Made by a program: the position numbers and the translations under genes. A stretch of DNA of 64,000 bases from Otatea glauca. Taxonomy: Eukaryota; Streptophyta; Magnoliopsida; Poales; Poaceae. Shown one piece after another: positions 59,433-64,000 of the stretch; position 1 is the first letter of the stretch, and each line of letters starts with the position of its first letter. The DNA lies in contig CM070713.1 of assembly GCA_036346275.1 (NCBI GenBank), positions 78,298,382 to 78,362,381 of the forward strand, given 5' to 3'. The notes under the pieces were generated by a model. That model searched no databases and was not told the DNA's origin. It saw only the letters and a program-made list of their open reading frames with translations.

Positions 59433-60580
59433 AGCAGCAGTATCATTTTTTTTTTCCAGCCTTTACCCGATAAAACGCAGACTCGTGGTGGGCCCAGCAG
59501 GTGGGGTAGCGGCCGACACGTTTCGCCCCCTTCCTCCCCCGCGCCCGGATAGAAATATCCAGGCGGGGGTCGATCCGACGGCTGGGATAGAGACAGCGTA
59601 CGGACGGGGAAGCGGCTGCTGGACGCGCAGCGGGGAGGCGTACGGACGATCTGGGCCGTCCGGTCCGCTGATGGGGTGGTCGCCGCTTGCGAACGGACGG
59701 TCCAGGACAGCGCGGCGGACGGAGAGTTGCCCGTTGACGTGACGTGGCGCGGCCGGTCATTAAAGTTGCGGCAACTCTGCTCTGCCTCTGCTGCATGGGC
59801 GGGCAATGGCAGCTTCCACGCCGAACTCGTTGCTTTCTTTACCGAATCAAATCCAAGCTCTGCGGTTTCTGCCATGTTTCCTCGTGAGAGTTTTGACAGA
59901 GAAAAAAATAGCACGCAGTACGTACTCCATAGAACAGCGACTGAATCTGATGTGCCAAGGAAATATCTTCCAAAAGGTCGTCCTCTTACAGAGCTAATAG
60001 TCGGATAATTACACAGTGTGCATTGTACAGGCAACTGATTAAATGGCTGAAAGGTGTACAGGCCTGCGCATAATGATTATAGGTCGGTCATGAATGATTC
60101 TCTAGCGCTGGTGTAGGTTGAAATCATCTGCGCACTGACTAGATTTCGTCGCTAAACCGGTGATCATCCGTGATTAGTGACGTCAATTGTCAGTGGTACT
60201 CGCAGCATGCAAATGGATATAGTTTGACGGGGGTTACAGTATAATCATGGCACAACCGACAAAGACAATGCCTGCGTATTGACTCGTCACTTCGTCAGTC
60301 GTCTCCATATGGAGCCCATCATTGTCAATTACAGATTAGATTAAGGATGTGCAGACCTGGCAAGTGGCAAGCAACCGAGCGGTGCAGCCACAAGCAGATA
60401 ATGCGTCGTGCCTTCCTCCGCAAGTGGTGCCTAGAACCACACGCGCTGTGTATCACGCGGCTCCCTTCCGGGACCAGCTAGGAGAGCATACTACCTTACA
60501 GAGATCCGCGCGTCTTCTTTTGAAAAAAAAAAGACCTTGCGTTTATCGTAATTACGTATAGATCAATGTTGACGAGAAGC
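59433..60580. other. GC-rich to neutral spacer, unassigned ORFs
   Basis: 59440-59900 is GC-rich and open on both strands (minus 59396-60034, plus 59676-60008) without recognisable motifs. It could be a degraded gene. The rest holds nothing recognised. Confidence 0.3.
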
Positions 60581-61740
60581 GTTGATCTTACGGGTAGGTG
60601 TCAATCCGACCGTCCACACGTCTCTGATATCAGACACTTACGTTGCCACGAAATTGCGTCTCACGGAGCCCTCAAAGAGCCACTTCCATTTTCCATTCCT
60701 CCTGGCCTCCTTCGCCTGGACGTCGGCATGGCCCCGTGATCATGGCGTTTCCGCTGCCATGTCTTCCCTTTTACTACTCCCCAAGCTACCTTGCCTCCTC
60801 CCCATCTCTCCTCATTTGCCCTCATGGTGGCGCTCGTGTTCTCCCCTCCCTCCTGCTCCCCTTCGCTTGGGTGTCACAGCCCGGGCGCGACTCCATCCGC
60901 TCCCTCTCGATCTATTCCCCTCAAACACCCCCTCCCCTCTTTTCATTTGATTTTCATATTAACTCTAAATTAAAACCTGTATGTAACTGAAGTTCAAATA
61001 AAAATTAGATGAAAACTAGCCGTTTGATTTGTACCCAAATTCTAGCCTAAAATTGATATTCGAAATTAAATAGAGAATAACAGAAGAATAAAAATAAAAG
61101 GAAATTAGGGATTTTTTTAATTCCATCCTAAGTAAAAAATATAAATTTTGGTTTTATTCATAATTGAAATTCCAGAAATACGCTAATTCGAGGAAAAATA
61201 AGGTAAATAATTTTATTTGTGTATATTTAAATTATTATTATGTAATAAAAGTTGATGGCATGTTTCTTCATGTCAATAAGAAAATGTAGAATATGCTAAA
61301 AATTCTAAAAAAGGAAACATTCCGGCTCTTTATTTGGTGGACCTCCACGGAATGGAGAGATTAATATGGTATACATCAACAGATGTTCACTCGGTTATAC
61401 TGGTATAAGTAATGTGATATGCATTAAAAGGGTTCTGAAAGAAAGAGACAAGCATTACAATAGTGAAATTAAGAGACGATTATATAAATGGAAAATATTA
61501 TGTTATGCTACGTTTATTGTTTTGCTATGCAAGTATTTAGGGAAGAAAGTTTTGGTCACATGTGACAAAGTATTGGGAAACAGAATAAGTATATATATTC
61601 TCTTCTATAATATTAAAATATCACAAATAAAGTCATGCAACAATGTATTATTCAAAAATAAAAATCATATATATAGGAAGCCTTTTTTCGTACTCCTGGG
61701 AGTACATACTCCCACCTCTAATATACCACTTAAATGAACG
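60581..61740. other. Spacer with a GC-rich patch, unassigned
   Basis: 60640-60940 is C-rich, with a Ser/Pro/Leu-rich open frame in two phases. AT-rich sequence follows. The pattern of a GC-rich block followed by an AT-rich block is like the solo LTR at 11.9 kb, but no LTR ends were found. The 123-codon frame at 61366-61737 has no known domain. Confidence 0.3.
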
Positions 61741-62064
61741 ATTTATACTTATTTATCACTTTCGGTATAATCCAATAATAATTCTATGATACTCTAATGC
61801 GACATGATTGAAAAATTTTATTAGAGCTCTTTTTTTTTGCTACATACCCTTTTCCATATGTAAAAGGAATATATAAATAAATTATGCTACAAAGGGTGGA
61901 CTTTAATGAAATTTTTCGTGGAGCTCACTTTGGAGTATCTTATAATCAATATTAGAGTATACTCAAAAGGATAAAGAGGTATAACAGCAGCATTTAAACG
62001 GTATACTGGAGGTAGGAGTACGTACACTCAGGAGTATGGAATCATTTTCATATATATATATATT

Positions 62065-62400
62065 ACGATTAGGTCCTTTTTTGAAAAAAAATTACGTTCA
62101 AGTCCTTTTTAAAAAAATTACGATTAGATCCTTTTTGGGAAAAAAGTTACTATTAGGTCCTTTTTCCAAAAAAAGAAAATATATTACGTCTAGGTCCTTT
62201 TATGCGTTTTTAAGCATTGCGCTCGGGTCCTTTTACGAAAAATTAGAATTACGATTAGGTCGTTTTCGGAAAAAAAAACGTTCGGATCCTTTTTTGGGAA
62301 AAAAATATACATTGCATTTAGGTACTTTTTTCACTTTTCTAGCATTACGTTTAAGCCCTTTTGCGAAAAACACAAAATTCTTTTTAGGTCCTTTTCGCGT
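62065..62400 (+). repeat. Degenerate tandem repeat, unit about 30-45 bp
   Basis: Roughly nine irregular units of the type 'attacgattaggtccttttt' plus 'gaaaaaa' occur between 62065 and 62400. Spacing varies and each unit pairs 'aggtcctttt' with an A-rich run. The unit gives a recurring 'RLGPFxKK' in one plus frame, which is a by-product of the repeat and not a protein. It lies just upstream of a Helitron-type end. Confidence 0.85.
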
Positions 62401-62435
62401 GTTTTCTTGATTTACTCTTGTAGGGAGCGGCAATC

Positions 62436-62505
62436 GCGCGTTTTCTCGATTTGTTCGCGTGTGGAGCGGCGCCCGCGGCGTGGCACGCCGCGTATAAGTA
62501 CCTAG
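62436..62505 (+). mobile_element. Helitron-type 3' end (family B) with perfect hairpin
   Basis: A 9-bp perfect stem, 'cgcggcgtg' (62474-62482) and 'cacgccgcg' (62484-62492), is followed by 9 nt and then CTAG (62502-62505) and T. This is the standard Helitron 3' structure. It aligns with 19144-19213, which ends at the same CTAG. No Rep/helicase was seen, and the 5' end was not placed. Confidence 0.75.
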
Positions 62506-62692
62506 TTACCACTACACTACCACAGATTTAACCATGGGAATTCCGTTTGCTAAACAAATGCATAAAACAATCACCAAACAAAGGGGAGTTTTTTTTTGTC
62601 TTCCAAACAAAAGAATGCAATGGCAAAATTCTCAGAATAGTCAACACAACACAACCATGGTTTTTTGAGAGCCGTAATACAACTATCTAATC

Positions 62693-63050
62693 AACTAGTA
62701 TAGTACCCTGTCTTCCGGTTTTCTTTTCTCAGCATGTAATATATGGTCTTTTCCTTTTCTAGAACGTTTGTTTCCTTTTCCTTAATTCCAGGATATTTGT
62801 TTCCTTTTCCTTGAGATGATGCTGGAGGTGGGGAGAGATCTGTTGTGGGCCACAGGGATGAGTTAGACACATTAAACAATGGCCATCGGATGTGGGTGAG
62901 TAAAGCTGAGGAAAGATCTGAGAGGTTAATTTTGATGGAGGCAAGTTTCTGGAGACGTTTCTTGGGTGCATTAAGGTTAGGCCATCTCTAGTGGGGTGCA
63001 TTATTTGGGGTGGACGTAGAAAAGAATTTTTAGGTGCATTATAAATCTAT
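62693..63050 (+). repeat. Dispersed repeat R, copy 2
   Basis: It is highly similar to 1-361 in the same orientation, from 'tagtata' through 'cagcatgtaatatatggt', 'gatgatgctggaggtgggg' and 'aggtgcattataaa'. Differences are scattered substitutions and a few 1-3-bp indels. Confidence 0.85.
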
Positions 63051-63152
63051 ATAATCAATAAGCACTCAACTCAGTATTGACAACGACACAGTATGGGGAG
63101 TACTCCATAATAGAATAGAATAATCCACACAAAACACTAAAAAGAATATTAC

Positions 63153-64000
63153 CTTGTATGGATGAAGAAGACCCATGCAAATTTGTACCCTACAAGTACT
63201 GTCACCAGCATGAATTGCTAAAAGCTTTTCACTAATAGTAAGGCTGATTTTAATGCCTATATTTTACCTGAATTCATTTAATTATACTTAATAAAGCTAA
63301 ACCACAAATGTGGAAGCAGCATCTATTTAAATAAAAAGTCATGCCAACAGAAAATTAACTACAAGAAATGCTTGAAACATCCAGGGGTTTCAATTAAATT
63401 GTCACAAAGCAGTATGTGGACACATTATTGCTTTATTCAATAAGAATCTAATAATGGGATATGATGAGCATTATTGTGTGAAGAATACCTCCAAAAATCA
63501 TGTGCTCAGCAGAGAAGTCGCCTTGCAGTGGAACATCACCCTGAGAAAGTTACTTGCATGTAAGATACAGCGAAATTGCTCTGACAAACCAAGCATAGCG
63601 CCAGAAAGAACTACCAATTTGCAGACTTACAGTTGTTGTGCATTACTATTAATATCAAGCTCCGCATATACCAACTCTTAACTAATGAAGTAGGGAAACA
63701 TGAATCTTCTAACAATTTTTTGAATGGCAAAAAATAACTTTAGCTACAATGTTGAGTCAAACACCTATACTATCCATAGGTATTGAAATAACATGAACAA
63801 AAGTCACTATAGTTGTTCAACTGGCATAAGTGAGAATAGGAAATAGCTCCCATGGAATTTTGTGGCGAAAGCTCATTTGCAAGGAAGAAATGGGCACTTA
63901 TGCAAGCTTTGATAATGAAGCAATCAAAGCCAAGCAAGAACTGAATTTCTAATTCTTATAGCAAGTAAACACAGAGGGAGCTTACAGCTGAACCAATAGT
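63153..64000 (-). other. Possible exons of an unrecognised gene at the window edge
   Basis: Minus-strand segment 63153-63231 is open between AG and GTAATA and reads 'EKLLAIHAGDSTCRVQICMG' then 'LLHPYK'. Another open stretch at about 63470-63540 reads 'QGDVPLQGDFSAEHMIFG'. 'actattggttcagct|gtaagc' at 63983-64000 looks like a donor. I do not recognise the protein and could not join the pieces into one frame. The gene, if real, continues beyond the window. Confidence 0.25.

Noticed and set aside
62036..62410. 124-codon frame with repeated 'RLGPF' phrases
   Set aside because: It is a by-product of the degenerate DNA tandem repeat and has no relation to a known protein family.
1..64000. tRNA, rRNA, CRISPR arrays or organelle-derived segments
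   Set aside because: None were seen by eye: no cloverleaf with conserved A/B boxes, no regularly spaced identical repeats, and no recognisable plastid or mitochondrial genes. A tRNAscan or organelle BLAST could still find short pieces.

Overview
The window looks like nuclear DNA from a grass, most likely rice or a close Oryza relative. This is inferred from intron-rich genes with GC-rich first exons or C-termini, Stowaway-type MITEs, a Ty1/copia element with internal GC-rich coding sequence, LINE remnants, hAT and Helitron ends, and plant-specific gene families (NAC, RIC, plant CK1-like). No bacterial, organellar or CRISPR features were seen.

Three complete-looking genes and one short gene are all on the minus strand. 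They are a 3-exon NAC transcription factor (4665-6597, 292 aa), a 3-exon ROP-interactive CRIB (RIC) protein (28090-29332, 183 aa), an 11-exon TBC/RabGAP (31107-35843, 436 aa) and a 14-exon casein kinase 1-like kinase (50163-55984, 468 aa). All splice junctions were read by eye and every reading frame closes. A fifth locus, 40448-49450, is a diphthine-ammonia ligase (DPH6-type) gene. It has no ATG, an in-frame TGA, at least two and probably three frameshifts, and a copia element in one short intron, so it reads as a pseudogene.

Layout: 1-4.6 kb holds dispersed repeats, including an inverted repeat pair and a Helitron-type end. The NAC gene is at 4.6-6.6 kb. Repeat-poor intergenic DNA runs to about 10.5 kb. 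A chimera of two gene fragments (AP-5 beta-like and beta-COP, both minus) lies at 10.7-11.9 kb. A 5.36-kb solo LTR with a perfect 5-bp target duplication spans 11.9-17.3 kb and is followed by a diverged relative. A second Helitron-type end lies at 19.2 kb and a broken copia pol fragment at 21.6-23.1 kb. RIC and TBC occupy 28-36 kb. A nested inverted-repeat/LINE cluster lies at 36.8-40.1 kb, then the DPH6 pseudogene with its copia insertion, then the CK1 gene. CK1 intron 3 holds a 2.4-kb hAT-type element that carries exons of an alpha/beta-hydrolase. From 56.9 kb to the end are MITEs, another hAT-like element, a degenerate tandem repeat ending in a Helitron-type hairpin, and a repeat also found at position 1.

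The living genes have separate housekeeping or signalling roles (transcription, ROP GTPase signalling, Rab GTPase inactivation, protein kinase) and do not form a pathway unit. The main interest is how transposons have captured, broken and been nested among genes.
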